Assembly (NCBI RefSeq): GCF_017873565.1
Contig: NZ_JAGGKH010000006.1
Location: 124,001 to 188,000, forward strand
DNA: 64,000 bases
Direction: 5' to 3'
From: Lederbergia galactosidilytica
GTDB taxonomy: Bacteria > Bacillota > Bacilli > Bacillales > Bacillaceae_C
Part shown: one piece after another, positions 8,722-19,133 of the stretch
Layout: each line of letters starts with the position of its first letter
Position numbering within the stretch: position 1 is the stretch's first letter
Notes under the pieces: generated by a model
Seen by the model: only the letters and a program-made list of their open reading frames with translations
Database searches by the model: none
Told to the model about the DNA's origin: nothing
Program-made: the position numbers and the translations under genes

Positions 8722-9819
8722 TTAAATTCTATTAGCCAAAATATGTTTATCATTAAGGAGGAATTGGCCACGAGATTTTCTCATTTGTTCGATTCTTTCT
8801 TCTGCCATCCGATCTGCAGCTAGATACGTCGGGATATGATCTCGCTTCGAAATTTCGATTACCTTTGCAACGTTTTGGTAAATGGTTTCCACTCTTTTTA
8901 AAGCTCTTTCGCGATTATAACCATATAATTCATCCGCTACATTGATGACGCCCCCAGCGTTTATCACATAATCCGGAGCATAAACAATTCCCATTTCATA
9001 AATGTGATCACCATGCCGAGGATCTTGCAATTGGTTATTGGCCGATCCAGCAATCACTTTTGCCTTTAATTGCGGAATCGTTTGGTCATTAATAATTGCT
9101 CCCAAAGCGCATGGTGAAAAAATATCTGCCTCAACTGCATAAATCTCATCTGGGTCTACTGCTTTCGCTCCAAAAGCCTCTACCGCACGATCTACAGCAT
9201 CCTTATTAATATCCGTTACAATTAAAGATGCACCCTCTTCATGTAAATAACGACATAATTCAAACGAAACATTTCCGACACCTTGAACGGCTACTACTTT
9301 CCCTTCAAGAGAATCAGAGCCAAATGCTTCCTTTGCAGCAGCTTTCATTCCAACATAACAACCATAAGCGGTCACTGGTGATGGATTTCCTGATGACCCT
9401 GAAGCTTGTGAAATCCCCGTTACAAAATTAGTTTCCTCATGAATCAAGTCCATATCTTCGACAGTTGTGCCGACATCTTCAGCAGTAATATAACGGCCAT
9501 TTAACCCTTGCACAAAGCGACCAAAAGCTCTAAACATTGCCTCATTTTTATCCTTTTTCGGGTCCCCGATAATAACAGTTTTTCCGCCACCTAAGTTCAG
9601 ACCTGCTGCTGCGTTTTTATATGTCATTCCTTTCGCCAATCGTAAAGCATCTTCAATAGCGTCTTCTTCAGTTGTATAAGTCCACATTCTTGTTCCTCCA
9701 AGTGCAGGGCCAAGCGTGGTATCATGAATAGCAATGATCGCCTTTAAACCTGATGCTTCATCTTGACAAAACAAAAGTTGTTCATAATCATATTTCACCA
9801 TATAATCAAATATTTTCAT
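8722..9819 (-). CDS. bcd: Leucine dehydrogenase
   Basis: 365 residues. It oxidatively deaminates leucine, isoleucine and valine with NAD+, feeding branched 2-oxoacids to the bkd complex encoded just downstream. Family signatures: the glycine-rich LGGGKTVI with the catalytic lysine region ([26 protein letters not shown]) near residues 40-85 and the Rossmann motif VQGVGNVS near residue 180. The start at 9819 has GGAGG eight bases upstream. It is first in its operon here, behind its own SigA-type promoter. ptb, buk and the activator bkdR, which normally accompany bcd, are absent. Confidence 0.96.
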   Translation of the reverse strand: MKIFDYMVKYDYEQLLFCQDEASGLKAIIAIHDTTLGPALGGTRMWTYTTEEDAIEDALRLAKGMTYKNAAAGLNLGGGKTVIIGDPKKDKNEAMFRAFGRFVQGLNGRYITAEDVGTTVEDMDLIHEETNFVTGISQASGSSGNPSPVTAYGCYVGMKAAAKEAFGSDSLEGKVVAVQGVGNVSFELCRYLHEEGASLIVTDINKDAVDRAVEAFGAKAVDPDEIYAVEADIFSPCALGAIINDQTIPQLKAKVIAGSANNQLQDPRHGDHIYEMGIVYAPDYVINAGGVINVADELYGYNRERALKRVETIYQNVAKVIEISKRDHIPTYLAADRMAEERIEQMRKSRGQFLLNDKHILANRI

Positions 9820-9888
9820 TTTGAGCGCCTCCAGAAGTGTCTCTATTATGACCTAATATTGATACCTAATACTAATTCCTACTTTATT

Positions 9889-9917
9889 ATTGTAACGAAA
9901 AGCCCGTTGCTTGACAA
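9889..9917 (-). promoter_or_regulatory. SigA-type promoter of the bcd operon
   Basis: On the minus strand TTGTCA (9912-9917) and TACAAT (9889-9894) are spaced by 17 bases, giving a start about 60 bases before bcd. No -24/-12 sigma-54 pattern was found, in line with the missing bkdR activator. Its -35 overlaps that of the divergent yqzF promoter. Confidence 0.7.
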
Positions 9918-9938
9918 ATCTTTAAGGTGTACTATGAT
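9911..9938 (+). promoter_or_regulatory. SigA-type promoter of yqzF
   Basis: TTGACA (9911-9916) and TATGAT (9933-9938) are spaced by 16 bases. The -35 hexamer occupies the same bases as the bcd -35 on the other strand. The leader to yqzF would be about 95 bases. Confidence 0.65.
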
Positions 9939-10039
9939 TTTTTTATACAGAAAAAAATATAAGTGGCTAAATTTTTTTGATTTGTGATTCTCCTGAGAGC
10001 TTACATTATCAGTAATTCAAAAATAGAAGGGGTCTATAT

Positions 10040-10285
10040 ATGGGTAGAATTGTGGCGCTAATTTTATTAGTTATTCCTGGTATCCTAGCTGGATATGGGA
10101 TTAAATTAATGCGAGATATGCTATTTGGTATTTTACAAAAGCCTTTTCCGTTTCTATGGTTACAATTTCTAAGTGGTGCCATTCTTTTTGTGGCAGGATT
10201 AGGTTTTATAGCAGGCTTTGTCCTACATCGTGACCGGAAAAGAAATAAAGTTCAAAATCGCTTTAATAAAAGTGATGGAAAATAA
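10040..10285 (+). CDS. yqzF: Two-helix membrane protein YqzF (DUF2627)
   Basis: 81-residue protein with two membrane helices (about residues 4-22 and 40-64) and a basic C-terminal tail (HRDRKRNK...). Function unknown. It is recognised as the DUF2627/YqzF family from size, sequence and its place between the branched-chain genes and the phosphodiesterase gene. A GAAGGGG ribosome site lies 7 bases before the ATG. It is transcribed alone from a promoter overlapping that of bcd and ends in a strong terminator. Confidence 0.88.
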   Translation: MGRIVALILLVIPGILAGYGIKLMRDMLFGILQKPFPFLWLQFLSGAILFVAGLGFIAGFVLHRDRKRNKVQNRFNKSDGK

Positions 10286-10323
10286 TCTTGGGCAAGCTTG
10301 ACAATGGACTTGTCGACGATAAG

Positions 10324-10370
10324 AAAGACGCAAACTGAAAGTAGTGTATCGTTCAGTTGCGTCTTTTTTA
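10324..10370 (+). terminator. Terminator of yqzF
   Basis: AAGACGCAAACTGAA pairs with TTCAGTTGCGTCTT (one bulge), followed by TTTTTTATT. It is one of the strongest terminators in the window. Confidence 0.88.
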
Positions 10371-10538
10371 TTGTTTAAAAAGGCTTACAGTCGATATAGC
10401 TCTACAGCTCTACATTTGTTTTACCTTAACGGTCTGGTCTATGATGGAAAGATAAAAGTTTGGCTCCTTATCCATTAATATCTCAATTTTGCGGAGAGGC
10501 CACAGTGTAAGGCTCTCTGTTAAAGATATGGATGTCAC

Positions 10539-11276
10539 CTATTCATGGGGCTGTAGTTTTCTTAATCTCACCGCTTTTTCGGGAAAATCAGTAATTATAG
10601 CCGAACATTTTAATTGAAAGAGTCTTTTCATATCCCGCCTATTATTAATCGTATAAGGCCGAACATGAATGCCAAATTCCATTGTTGTTTTAATTAGATC
10701 ATCTGTCATTATTTTTAATTTTGGATGGATCCCATTTGCCTTTATTGTTGAAGCATATTCCCAAGGCTTATATAAATGATGATTATATAATGGGGCTGTT
10801 TCAACTTCCGGACAAATTTCTATCATTTTCTGAAGGGAAGTATGATTAAATGACGAAATGATAATACGCTTCTCATAAGAATATTTATAAATTAAAGCAG
10901 CTACTTTTTCTTCAAGCTCCTCATAAGGAATGATGTTGTTTTTCAATTCGATATTGCACAGGCATCTATTTTCTTTCATCCAATCAAATACTTCAATTAA
11001 GGTTGGAATTTTACTAGCTTTTTTAAAAAAATGTTTAAAGTGATTATTTGCTTTTAAACTTTGCATAGATGTTCTTGTAAAGTCTTTAACAAGCCCGCTA
11101 CCATTTGTTGTGCGATCAACAGTGGTATCGTGAATCACCACAATTTCTCCATCTGAGGTTAATTGAACGTCTAGTTCAATCCCGTCTGCGCCAGCCCTTT
11201 CTGCAGCTATAAATGCCTCCATTGTATTTTCTGGTTTTGTTCCCGAAGCACCTCGATGTGCTAATATTATGGTCAT
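10539..11276 (-). CDS. yqiK: Glycerophosphodiester phosphodiesterase, YqiK-like
   Basis: 245-residue GDPD TIM-barrel enzyme, predicted to split glycerophosphodiesters into glycerol-3-phosphate and an alcohol. Diagnostic motifs: HRGASGTKPENT at residues 7-18 (catalytic His7, Glu), then GIELDVQLTSDGEIVVIHD with His49, followed by IELKN and the late HVRPYTIN segment. There is no signal peptide, so it acts in the cytoplasm. It lies downstream of spo0A, as in B. subtilis. Confidence 0.93.
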   Translation of the reverse strand: MTIILAHRGASGTKPENTMEAFIAAERAGADGIELDVQLTSDGEIVVIHDTTVDRTTNGSGLVKDFTRTSMQSLKANNHFKHFFKKASKIPTLIEVFDWMKENRCLCNIELKNNIIPYEELEEKVAALIYKYSYEKRIIISSFNHTSLQKMIEICPEVETAPLYNHHLYKPWEYASTIKANGIHPKLKIMTDDLIKTTMEFGIHVRPYTINNRRDMKRLFQLKCSAIITDFPEKAVRLRKLQPHE

Positions 11277-11351
11277 TTTTTCACCACCGTTGTCTGATCC
11301 AATCTGAGTAAAACTGTGTATTGAAAAAAGAAAATAATAGGACGGGATCCG

Positions 11352-11376
11352 TAAAAAGAACTGCCAGTCATTGGCA
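11352..11376 (-). terminator. Probable terminator downstream of spo0A
   Basis: On the minus strand TGCCA-ATGAC-TGGCA (11362-11376) is followed by GTTCTTTTT. The stem is short, so confidence is moderate. Confidence 0.55.
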
Positions 11377-11489
11377 CGTTCCGATTAAAATTCGGAGGAA
11401 CGCAATGTTGGACAATTCGAAGGAAGCCATGCTTCCCAACAAGATCTCACTTTTTACTGCACTTTTTGAACCCCAGCTAAATATGAAAT

Positions 11490-12278
11490 TTATGATGCCT
11501 TATGTTCTAATCTTAATTTATCTGCTACCATTGCGATGAATTCTGAATTGGTTGGTTTCGCCTTAGACATGCTCACCGTATAACCAAATAAAGATGAAAT
11601 AGAATCTACATTACCTCGACTCCATGCTACTTCAATAGCATGTCTGATCGCTCTTTCAACTCGGCTAGCTGTTGTGTTAAATTTCTTAGCAATATCTGGA
11701 TATAAAACTTTTGTGATGGAACCGAGCAATTCGATATCATTATAAACCATTGAGATAGCTTCTCTTAAATAGAGATACCCTTTTATATGTGCTGGAACCC
11801 CGATTTCATGTATCACAGAAGTAATGCTAGCTTCTAGGTTTTTTTCTGGTTTAGGTTCAGGCGAATGATGTTTCATCTGACTAGTATTCCTTTTCACTCC
11901 GCTTGTTTTCCCACTAACTTGGCGAATATGAGTAACTAAATTCTCCATATCAAAAGGTTTTAAAATGAAATAAGAAGCACCTAATTCAACAGCTTTTGTT
12001 GTGACATCTTCTTGACCGAAGGCTGTTAACATGATGACATTTGGAACACGTTTGTTAAGATCCCGTAATTTACCTAATACCCCTAATCCATCTAAATGAG
12101 GCATAATAATATCTAAAACCAAAACATCTGGTTCAACATCGGCTAATAGTTCTAAACACTCTTGCCCATTATGAGCAGTTCCAATAACTTCGATATCTTC
12201 CTGTGCAGAAAGATACTCATCCAATAATCCAACTAGCTCACGATTATCGTCCACAACACATACTTTAATTTTCTTCAA
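11490..12278 (-). CDS. spo0A: Sporulation master regulator Spo0A
   Basis: 262-residue response regulator that starts sporulation when phosphorylated. The receiver domain has the acidic pair Asp10-Asp11 and phospho-acceptor Asp56 in VLDIIMP. A linker with AspGlu/Pro residues leads to the C-terminal DNA-binding domain, whose recognition region ([14 protein letters not shown]...[18 protein letters not shown]) is essentially identical to B. subtilis. The start is TTG at 12278 behind AGGAGG seven bases away. 0A-box-like sequences occur upstream, but none matches fully. Confidence 0.98.
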   Translation of the reverse strand: MKKIKVCVVDDNRELVGLLDEYLSAQEDIEVIGTAHNGQECLELLADVEPDVLVLDIIMPHLDGLGVLGKLRDLNKRVPNVIMLTAFGQEDVTTKAVELGASYFILKPFDMENLVTHIRQVSGKTSGVKRNTSQMKHHSPEPKPEKNLEASITSVIHEIGVPAHIKGYLYLREAISMVYNDIELLGSITKVLYPDIAKKFNTTASRVERAIRHAIEVAWSRGNVDSISSLFGYTVSMSKAKPTNSEFIAMVADKLRLEHKAS

Positions 12279-12484
12279 ATTGTTTCCTCCTTAACCCGTT
12301 GATCCCTTATTTTGACACTAATAGATAAATACGCCAAAGAAAGTAAAAATCCTTTAAATTTATTGTTTTTTTTATAAAATCTTACATACGCTCTGTTTTT
12401 CTTTATTTTTCGCCCTTATTCGACTCACTTCCTCATATTGTCGATTTTTCTTTATTTTAGTCCATCAATTTCTTTTTTGAGTTC

Positions 12485-12517
12485 ATAAAAAAAGAGGGAA
12501 CGCAATTGCGCACCCTC
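12485..12517 (-). terminator. Terminator of spoIVB
   Basis: On the minus strand GAGGG...CGCAATTGCG...CCCTC (12494-12517) is followed by TTTTTTT. It overlaps the last codons of spoIVB. Confidence 0.88.
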
Positions 12518-13799
12518 AGCTAGCTTTATCAGCTTGGTCCTTATATATATCAATTCCTGCCTCATTTAACATCCATTCAACGTGAACTCCATAGCCTGAG
12601 GTTGGGTCATTCACAAAAACATGGGTAACGGCTCCAATCATTTTTCCATCTTGGACAATCGGGCTACCACTCATTCCTTGGACGATACCCCCTGTTTTCT
12701 TTAAAAGCTTAGGATCTACGACCTTTAAAACCATTCCTTTAGTGGCAGGATACTTTTGTGGAATCGTACTAACGATTTCAATATCAAAAGCCTCGACTTT
12801 ATCGCCATCTGTTACAGTTAAAATTTGAGCTGGTCCTTCTTTGACTTGATGTGCTAAAGCAATGGGAAGAGGTTTATCCATAATTCCATTAGTAATAGGT
12901 TTCTTTAATTTTCCAAAGATCCCAAATGGACTATTAGTTGTAATATCGCCAATCACCTCTCGGTTAGCTGAAAAACGCGCTAATTTTTCTCCAGGTGCCC
13001 CATTTTTGCCTTTTTCAATTGCCGTAACAGTTGATTTTACAATTTGCCCATTATCCACTACAATCGGCTTTTTTGTATCCATATCTGAAATAACATGTCC
13101 TAGTGCCCCATATTTATTGGACTTTGGTTCATAAAATGTCATAGTTCCAATCCCAGCAGCAGAATCGCGTATATACAAACCTAATTTAAATGATTTTTCT
13201 TTATCATCTTTTATAGGCTGAAGTGTTGTATTTAATTTCTCATTTCCTCTTTGTAGAGAAATATCTAACTCTTCTTGCTTTTTTCCTGCCTCATCTACAA
13301 ATGGTGCTACATCAGCCATATTATTAATTTTCTTTCCATTTATCTTTGTAATAATATCTCCAAGCTGGATACCCGCTTTCTCACCAGGGGATACCTTTTT
13401 TCCATCAGCTAATACTAAATGGTGCCCTACTACTAAAACGCCTAACGTATTTAGCTTAACCCCTACAGATTGTCCACCAGGATATACTTTCATATCCTTT
13501 AAAACATTAACATCAACCTTTTTTAGCGGAATGCCCGCAAATTCTAAAACAAATTCATCTGTACCTGGGTTTTTCCCTTCTAATGAAATAGCTTTTTGAC
13601 TTTCCACCACATCCACCTTCTCGGAAGATGGCGTTGAAACCGTCATAGCGCTAGCTTTCACTATGGATTGCTTTTGACCTTCAAATAAAGTAATACTTCC
13701 CGGTATTTGAATGAATTGTTGGACAGGTTTAGTAAGACTTAACATCAAAAGTGAAACAAGGAGAATTCCACCTATAGCTTTTCTTATCCAATCATGCAT
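12516..13799 (-). CDS. spoIVB: SpoIVB sporulation signalling serine peptidase
   Basis: 427 residues. SpoIVB is secreted from the forespore into the intermembrane space, where it cleaves SpoIVFA and so triggers SigK activation in the mother cell. Visible parts: an N-terminal membrane/signal segment (residues 8-22), a PDZ domain (about 105-195, with [13 protein letters not shown]), and an S55-family peptidase domain with the catalytic serine in GMSGSPIV near residue 380. The ATG at 13799 is preceded by GAGGAG at rather long spacing. Gene order recN-spoIVB-spo0A is the classical one. Confidence 0.97.
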   Translation of the reverse strand: MHDWIRKAIGGILLVSLLMLSLTKPVQQFIQIPGSITLFEGQKQSIVKASAMTVSTPSSEKVDVVESQKAISLEGKNPGTDEFVLEFAGIPLKKVDVNVLKDMKVYPGGQSVGVKLNTLGVLVVGHHLVLADGKKVSPGEKAGIQLGDIITKINGKKINNMADVAPFVDEAGKKQEELDISLQRGNEKLNTTLQPIKDDKEKSFKLGLYIRDSAAGIGTMTFYEPKSNKYGALGHVISDMDTKKPIVVDNGQIVKSTVTAIEKGKNGAPGEKLARFSANREVIGDITTNSPFGIFGKLKKPITNGIMDKPLPIALAHQVKEGPAQILTVTDGDKVEAFDIEIVSTIPQKYPATKGMVLKVVDPKLLKKTGGIVQGMSGSPIVQDGKMIGAVTHVFVNDPTSGYGVHVEWMLNEAGIDIYKDQADKAS

Positions 13800-13875
13800 G
13801 TACTTTTCACTCTCCTCGCTTTCTAGCCCACATCTTTAATTTAGCCCGGTTGCTGTTTATTTATAAGTGGAAGAA

Positions 13876-13910
13876 AGTAAAAAAGCTGTCCAATAAAGGA
13901 TAGCTTTTCA
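13876..13910 (-). terminator. Terminator of recN
   Basis: On the minus strand AAAGCTATCC pairs with GGACAGCTTT (one mismatch), followed by a T-run. It overlaps the recN stop. Confidence 0.75.
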
Positions 13911-15602
13911 AGTATTTTTTATAGTACCAGCAATTTCAAGTAATTCCTTTGCATGTTCTCTCGTTAATTCCGTCATTTCAGCACCCGAAATCATTCTTGC
14001 TATTTCATTAATTTTTTGGTTCTTTTGTAATTTGGTTAAATGGGTCTTCGTTCTTCCAAATTCTTCTTTTTTAGAGATCAAAAAATGGGTGTCAGACATC
14101 GCTGCTACTTGTGGTAAATGGGTAATACAAAGTACTTGGGAATGTTGCGAGATCTTGGCTATTTTTTCGGCAATTGCTTGTGCAACCCTTCCACTAACAC
14201 CTGTATCTACCTCATCAAAGATAATAGAGGTGATCCCCTGATGTTTGGAAAAAATCGTTTTTAGCGCTAACATAATCCTGGATAACTCTCCACCAGAAGC
14301 CACTTTAGACAGTGGTTTTAATGGTTCACCAGGGTTTGTAGAAATATAAAAAATAACTTCATCTATACCATCTTTCTTAAACTCTATATGAGGCTTTTCA
14401 TCTAATGTAAAGACAGGTTTAAAAATAGCTTTTTCCATATAAAGTCCCTTTAGTTCACGATGAATGGATGTGGACAATATTTCTGCAATTTGTTTTCTTA
14501 ATTTACTTAAATATTTCCCTTCCACAGCTAGGTCTTTCTTAATGGAATCTAGTTTTCGCTCCAACTCATCAATCCGAGCTTCACGATTCGTTAAAGTTTC
14601 CATTTCCTCTTCAATTTTGGCTCCGTATTCTAAAATTTCTTCAATCGTTCCCCCATATTTTCTTTTCAATTGGTTAATTTCATGTATGCGACCTTCAATT
14701 TCGTTTAGTCGATCAGGATCAAATTCCATATTCTCTAAGCCTTCTCTTATTTGTGTCGAGATATCCTCTAATAAATAATAGCTATTTGCAGTCGTTTCAT
14801 AAGCTTCAGAGTATTTATCATCTAATTCTGCCGCACTTTCTAAGTGTCCCATAGCATGTCCAATATAATCTAATCCAGCTTTCTCCCCCTGTAGTCCTTC
14901 ATAACTTGCTTTTAATGACGCATAAATCTTCTCAAAGTTTGCTAATTGTTTTCTTTCCGCAAGTAACTGTTCGTCTTCGTTTAGTTTTAAATCAGCATTT
15001 TGAATCTCTTTAGCTTGAAATTGTAAAATATCCAATCTCTGAGCGATTTGTTGTTCATTTAACTTAAGATCGTTTATTTTTTTAAGTATTTTCACATATG
15101 TTGTATAAATTTCTCTGTAATTCATTAATGCATTCGCAATTTTTTCTCCGCCAAATTGATCCAACAAAGATAAATGTCGTGATTCGTCCATTAACTCTTG
15201 ATGTTCATGCTGGCCATGAATATCAACAAGAGTACTCCCTATTTCGCGCAAAATAGAAATTGTCACCAATTTTCCATTTATCCGACATACACTTTTACCA
15301 TTATGAGATATTTCACGTCGTAAAATCAACATTCCATCTTCTATTTCAATTCCAAATTCGCTAGAACGTAAATAACATGGATGTTCTGGTGTTAAATCAA
15401 ATAAACCTTCAATTTCTGCCTTCTTTTCACCATGCCGAACAAATTCAGAAGAACCTCGACCACCCATTAGTAAGTGTAATGCATCAATAATAATTGATTT
15501 ACCCGCACCTGTTTCTCCTGTCAAAACTGTAAGGCCTTTTTCAAAAGAAACATGGATTTCATCGATGATCGCGAAATTTTTAATCGATAATTCCTGTAAC
15601 AA
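13908..15602 (-). CDS. recN: DNA repair protein RecN
   Basis: 564-residue SMC-like ATPase that gathers at double-strand breaks and helps repair by recombination. The Walker A GETGAGKS is at residues 30-37, a long coiled coil fills the middle (about 160-370), and the ABC signature SGGELSR plus Walker B IIFDEVDTG lie near residues 425-465. Length is normal for Bacilli. It follows argR after 231 bases that contain a repeat fragment. Confidence 0.96.
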   Translation of the reverse strand: MLQELSIKNFAIIDEIHVSFEKGLTVLTGETGAGKSIIIDALHLLMGGRGSSEFVRHGEKKAEIEGLFDLTPEHPCYLRSSEFGIEIEDGMLILRREISHNGKSVCRINGKLVTISILREIGSTLVDIHGQHEHQELMDESRHLSLLDQFGGEKIANALMNYREIYTTYVKILKKINDLKLNEQQIAQRLDILQFQAKEIQNADLKLNEDEQLLAERKQLANFEKIYASLKASYEGLQGEKAGLDYIGHAMGHLESAAELDDKYSEAYETTANSYYLLEDISTQIREGLENMEFDPDRLNEIEGRIHEINQLKRKYGGTIEEILEYGAKIEEEMETLTNREARIDELERKLDSIKKDLAVEGKYLSKLRKQIAEILSTSIHRELKGLYMEKAIFKPVFTLDEKPHIEFKKDGIDEVIFYISTNPGEPLKPLSKVASGGELSRIMLALKTIFSKHQGITSIIFDEVDTGVSGRVAQAIAEKIAKISQHSQVLCITHLPQVAAMSDTHFLISKKEEFGRTKTHLTKLQKNQKINEIARMISGAEMTELTREHAKELLEIAGTIKNT

Positions 15603-15833
15603 ATTAAATTCCCCTTTTCTAAGAAAAGCGTAAGCGCCGTTTTATTGGACATTAGAACAAAATGTATCGCCGATAGACTTGCTTCTTACAAACTTCCCTA
15701 GACTATGTGCAGAGCTAGTTCCAATCAGATTTCACATTTCTTCTTTTGTTTTCTTTAGAATAATGTTCAAAAAAGATACACCGTTATACTCCACCTTACA
15801 GAAAGCAAAGCCGCCGAAAAAGCGCGCCACTTT
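15603..15833. other. recN-argR spacer with a Bacillaceae-type repeat fragment
   Basis: No gene seen. Near 15620-15640 the minus strand reads GGCGCTTACGCTTTTC, a motif I recall from dispersed GC-rich repeats of Bacillaceae. Near 15800-15830 there is a second GC-rich patch with GGCGGCTTTGCTTTC. No SOS box (GAAC-N4-GTTC) was found by eye. Confidence 0.4.
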
Positions 15834-16283
15834 TTAAAGCATATCAATGAATTTTTGATTAACCGAAACGGCAGCTTCCCCTGTTCTACAGATAATTAAA
15901 CAAGTATCATCTCCACAAATACTTCCCATTATTTCATCCCAATCTAATTGATCAATTAAAGCTCCTACCGCTTGAGCGTTTCCCGGTAAAGTTTTCATGA
16001 CAATTAAATTTTGTGAATAATCAATCCCTACGAACGAGTCGGTTAAGGAACGTTTTAATTTTTGTAACGGGTTGAAGCGTTGATCTGCTGGTAAACTATA
16101 TTTATAACGCCCATCTGATAAAGGAACTTTTACAAGATGCAGTTCTTTAATATCTCGAGAGACAGTAGCCTGAGTAACATTGAATCCCGCATTTTCTAAT
16201 TCTTCAACCAAATCGTCTTGCGTTTCAATTTCCTTCTTCCCAATCAATTCTCGTATTTTTATATGTCTTTGTCCTTTTGTCAT
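15834..16283 (-). CDS. argR: Arginine repressor/activator ArgR (AhrC)
   Basis: 149-residue arginine-sensing regulator. The N-terminal winged HTH (residues 1-70) includes [18 protein letters not shown]. The C-terminal hexamerisation and arginine-binding domain includes [11 protein letters not shown] and [15 protein letters not shown], where the paired Asp bind arginine. The ATG at 16283 is preferred over one at 16289, because GGCGG lies seven bases before it and the length then equals B. subtilis AhrC. It probably represses arginine synthesis and activates catabolism. Its promoter overlaps palindromes, so autoregulation is plausible. Confidence 0.95.
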   Translation of the reverse strand: MTKGQRHIKIRELIGKKEIETQDDLVEELENAGFNVTQATVSRDIKELHLVKVPLSDGRYKYSLPADQRFNPLQKLKRSLTDSFVGIDYSQNLIVMKTLPGNAQAVGALIDQLDWDEIMGSICGDDTCLIICRTGEAAVSVNQKFIDML

Positions 16284-16318
16284 TCTCATACCGCCTTCAA
16301 TTTTTGGATAGGTAATTC

Positions 16319-16362
16319 TGTATAATTATACTGTATTATACAACAAAAGACTTAAAAATCAA
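16319..16362 (-). promoter_or_regulatory. argR promoter with overlapping dyads
   Basis: On the minus strand TTGATT (16357-16362) and TATAAT (16335-16340) are 16 bases apart. The -10 lies inside the 11-bp palindrome TGTATTATACA (16332-16342), beside GTATAATTATAC (16320-16331). The second is reminiscent of an ARG box core, though the match to the TGAAT-W4-ATTCA consensus is only partial. Confidence 0.5.
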
Positions 16363-16392
16363 AAGAGGGGTATCCATTGGACATCCCTCTTG

Positions 16393-17226
16393 TTATTTTC
16401 CGAATTGATTATGGGCCTGTTCAACAACCTCTATCGTGGAAATGGCAGAAAAGTCACTTCCACTACCATTTTGATTGACAAAACCAGACCATGAAAGGTG
16501 AATAAGAAATTCAATGTTTCCTTCTCCCCCTGTAATCGGAGAAAACGATACATTCTGTATATCATACCCTTGTTGCAATGAAAATTGTTTAATTTTATCT
16601 ACTACTTTTACATGAATCGTTTTTTCTCTGACAATTCCCTTTTTGCCTACTTCTTCTCTTCCAGCCTCAAATTGAGGTTTAATTAACGCGATAACATCAC
16701 TTTCAGGTGTTAATAACCCTTTTAATACAGGCAGAATCAGAGTTAAAGATATAAAAGACACATCAATAGTGGCAAAACTCGGCATGCCTCCATCTAAATT
16801 TTCGGGTTTAACATAGCGAAAATTGGTTCTTTCCATCACCACAACACGTGGATCATTTCGCAATTCCCAAGCTAGTTGATTGTAACCGACATCAAGGGCA
16901 TAGACCATTTTCGCACCATTTTGTAAAGCACAATCAGTGAATCCTCCAGTCGATGCACCAATATCTAACATCACTTTATCTTTTACAGTTAATCGGAATT
17001 CAGCCAAAGCTTTTTCTAATTTTAAACCACCACGACTCACATATGGCAGAGGGTTCCCTTTTACTTGCAAAGGGAGATCAATAGCGATCTTTTCTCCAGG
17101 TTTGTCTAAGCGTGTTTCATTGGAAAAAACAAGCCCTGCCATTATAGTCCTTTTGGCTTTTTCACGTGTTTCTACTAAACCTCTTTCAACGAGTAAGACA
17201 TCTAGTCTTTGTTTCTTTATTTTCAT
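16393..17226 (-). CDS. yqxC: TlyA-family S4/FtsJ RNA methyltransferase, YqxC
   Basis: 277 residues. An N-terminal S4 RNA-binding domain (residues 5-65, RLDVLLVERGLVETREKAKRTI) precedes an FtsJ-like SAM-dependent methyltransferase domain with the SAM motif DIGASTGGFTDC near residues 93-104. In mycobacteria TlyA 2'-O-methylates 16S and 23S rRNA; some relatives are called haemolysin A, but rRNA methylation is the better-supported role. It starts four bases after dxs, so the two are cotranscribed, as in B. subtilis. Confidence 0.93.
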   Translation of the reverse strand: MKIKKQRLDVLLVERGLVETREKAKRTIMAGLVFSNETRLDKPGEKIAIDLPLQVKGNPLPYVSRGGLKLEKALAEFRLTVKDKVMLDIGASTGGFTDCALQNGAKMVYALDVGYNQLAWELRNDPRVVVMERTNFRYVKPENLDGGMPSFATIDVSFISLTLILPVLKGLLTPESDVIALIKPQFEAGREEVGKKGIVREKTIHVKVVDKIKQFSLQQGYDIQNVSFSPITGGEGNIEFLIHLSWSGFVNQNGSGSDFSAISTIEVVEQAHNQFGK

Positions 17227-17230
17227 ATGA

Positions 17231-19123
17231 TTACGCCCTTTTTTTCTTTGCAGGGAGCATCGATTTTATTTTATTCACAATATGATCAGAAGTTAGTCCA
17301 ATTTCGTTCCATAATTCCTTAACACTGCCATGCTCAATAAAACGATCTGGAATCCCTATTCGCCCAATTGATGTATTGGAATAGCCATGGTCATGAGCAA
17401 ATTCTAGAACTGCACTACCAAAACCACCTTCAAGTACCGCTTCCTCCACCGTTAAGATAGGAGTACCAGTACTCAAAACTTTTTCGAGCATCTCATGGTC
17501 AAGCGGCTTAATGAAGCGGGCATTGATAACTTGAACGGAGACTCCTTGCTTCTCTAATTGATAAGCTGCTTCCATAGACATCGGAATTGTTGTTCCAAAG
17601 GTTAATATTGTTGCTGTAGAACCTTCTTTTAAAACTTCCCAACTTCCGATTGGAATTTTTCTGAATTGTTCATCCATTGGGACACCATAACCATTTCCGC
17701 GTGGAAATCTCATGGCGATCGGTCCCTCATCATATTGATTTGCCGTGTAAACCATATGCTGCCCTTCATTTTCATCTTTCGGCATCATGATCACCATATT
17801 GGGTAAAGATCGTAAAAAAGCAATATCAAATACCCCCTGATGAGTCTCACCGTCTGCTCCTACTAATCCAGCTCGATCAATTCCAATAAAAACATTTAAA
17901 TTTTGCCGACAAATATCATGAAGCACTTGATCATATGCTCTTTGCAAAAAAGTTGAATAAATCGCTAGGAAAGGTTTCATCCCTTGAGTTGCTAACCCAG
18001 CCGCCATTGTAGCAGCATGTTGTTCGGCAATGCCTACATCAAACATCCGCTCCGGAAATTCCTCAGCAAATTTTTCAAGCTTTGACCCAACCGGCATCGC
18101 AGGCGTTACTGCAACGATCCTTTGGTCCTCACGAGCAAGTTTACGCACAGTTTCACTTACTAACGCACTCCAGGCTGGAGCTGTATTAACAGGCTTAATA
18201 AGATCCCCAGTTTCCATTTTATACGGACCTGTACCATGCCATGTTCCTACCTTATCATCTTCCGCAGGACTAAACCCTTTTCCCTTTTTGGTAATAACAT
18301 GAAGCAAAACCGGGCCTTCCATTTTTTTAGCGTATTGAATATTTTCCAACAATTCATCGAAATTATGCCCATCAATCGGTCCTAAATAAGTAAAACCCAT
18401 TTCCTCAAAAAACATCCCAGATACAAGTAGATATTTTAAACTATCTTTCACACGTTCAGCAGTTGAAGCAAGTTTACCACCAACGGCTGGAATTTTTTTC
18501 AATAAATATTCTAATTCATCTTTTACCCATTGGTATTTTCCCGCTGTTCTTAATTTTCCGAGTACATTATTTAATGCTCCAACATTAGGCGCAATAGACA
18601 TCTCATTATCATTCAAAATGACAGTCATATTCGTTTGACTATCGCCAATATGATTTAGAGCCTCTAAAGCCATCCCACCTGTTAGTGCTCCGTCTCCAAT
18701 AACTGGAATAACATGTGAATCTACTTTTTTTACATCCCGAGCAATAGCCATTCCCATTGCAGCGGATAAAGAAGTGGAACTGTGCCCTGTTTCCCAAACA
18801 TCATGCTCACTTTCTGACATTTTCGGAAAACCACATAGACCCTTGTATTGTCGCAAACTACCAAATTGATCTGCACGTCCTGTCAAAATTTTATGCACAT
18901 AAGATTGATGACCGACATCCCAGATAATCTTATCTTTCGGACTATCAAAACACTTATGAAGGGCAATTGTTAACTCAACAACACCTAAATTGGGACCAAT
19001 ATGTCCGCCTGTCCACGATAACTTCTCTATTAAGAATTCGCGAATTTTTTGACTTAGTTGCTGGAGTTCCTCCTTATTCATAGTTTTTAAAAAGGAAGGG
19101 TCTTTAATAGATAAAAGATCCAA
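17231..19123 (-). CDS. dxs: 1-deoxy-D-xylulose-5-phosphate synthase
   Basis: 630-residue ThDP enzyme that joins pyruvate and glyceraldehyde-3-phosphate in the first step of the MEP isoprenoid pathway. The catalytic His region GHQSYVHK, the ThDP motif [15 protein letters not shown] (residues ~145-160), and the transketolase-like Glu region [10 protein letters not shown] are all present. It sits between oapA and yqxC. ispA, another isoprenoid gene, lies on the far side of OLE RNA. Confidence 0.97.
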   Translation of the reverse strand: MDLLSIKDPSFLKTMNKEELQQLSQKIREFLIEKLSWTGGHIGPNLGVVELTIALHKCFDSPKDKIIWDVGHQSYVHKILTGRADQFGSLRQYKGLCGFPKMSESEHDVWETGHSSTSLSAAMGMAIARDVKKVDSHVIPVIGDGALTGGMALEALNHIGDSQTNMTVILNDNEMSIAPNVGALNNVLGKLRTAGKYQWVKDELEYLLKKIPAVGGKLASTAERVKDSLKYLLVSGMFFEEMGFTYLGPIDGHNFDELLENIQYAKKMEGPVLLHVITKKGKGFSPAEDDKVGTWHGTGPYKMETGDLIKPVNTAPAWSALVSETVRKLAREDQRIVAVTPAMPVGSKLEKFAEEFPERMFDVGIAEQHAATMAAGLATQGMKPFLAIYSTFLQRAYDQVLHDICRQNLNVFIGIDRAGLVGADGETHQGVFDIAFLRSLPNMVIMMPKDENEGQHMVYTANQYDEGPIAMRFPRGNGYGVPMDEQFRKIPIGSWEVLKEGSTATILTFGTTIPMSMEAAYQLEKQGVSVQVINARFIKPLDHEMLEKVLSTGTPILTVEEAVLEGGFGSAVLEFAHDHGYSNTSIGRIGIPDRFIEHGSVKELWNEIGLTSDHIVNKIKSMLPAKKKRA

Positions 19124-19133
19124 ATTGGATCAC

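Noticed and set aside
9820-10039. Sigma-54 promoter for bcd
   Set aside because: No TGGCAC-N5-TTGC pattern on the minus strand; a SigA-type promoter explains expression.
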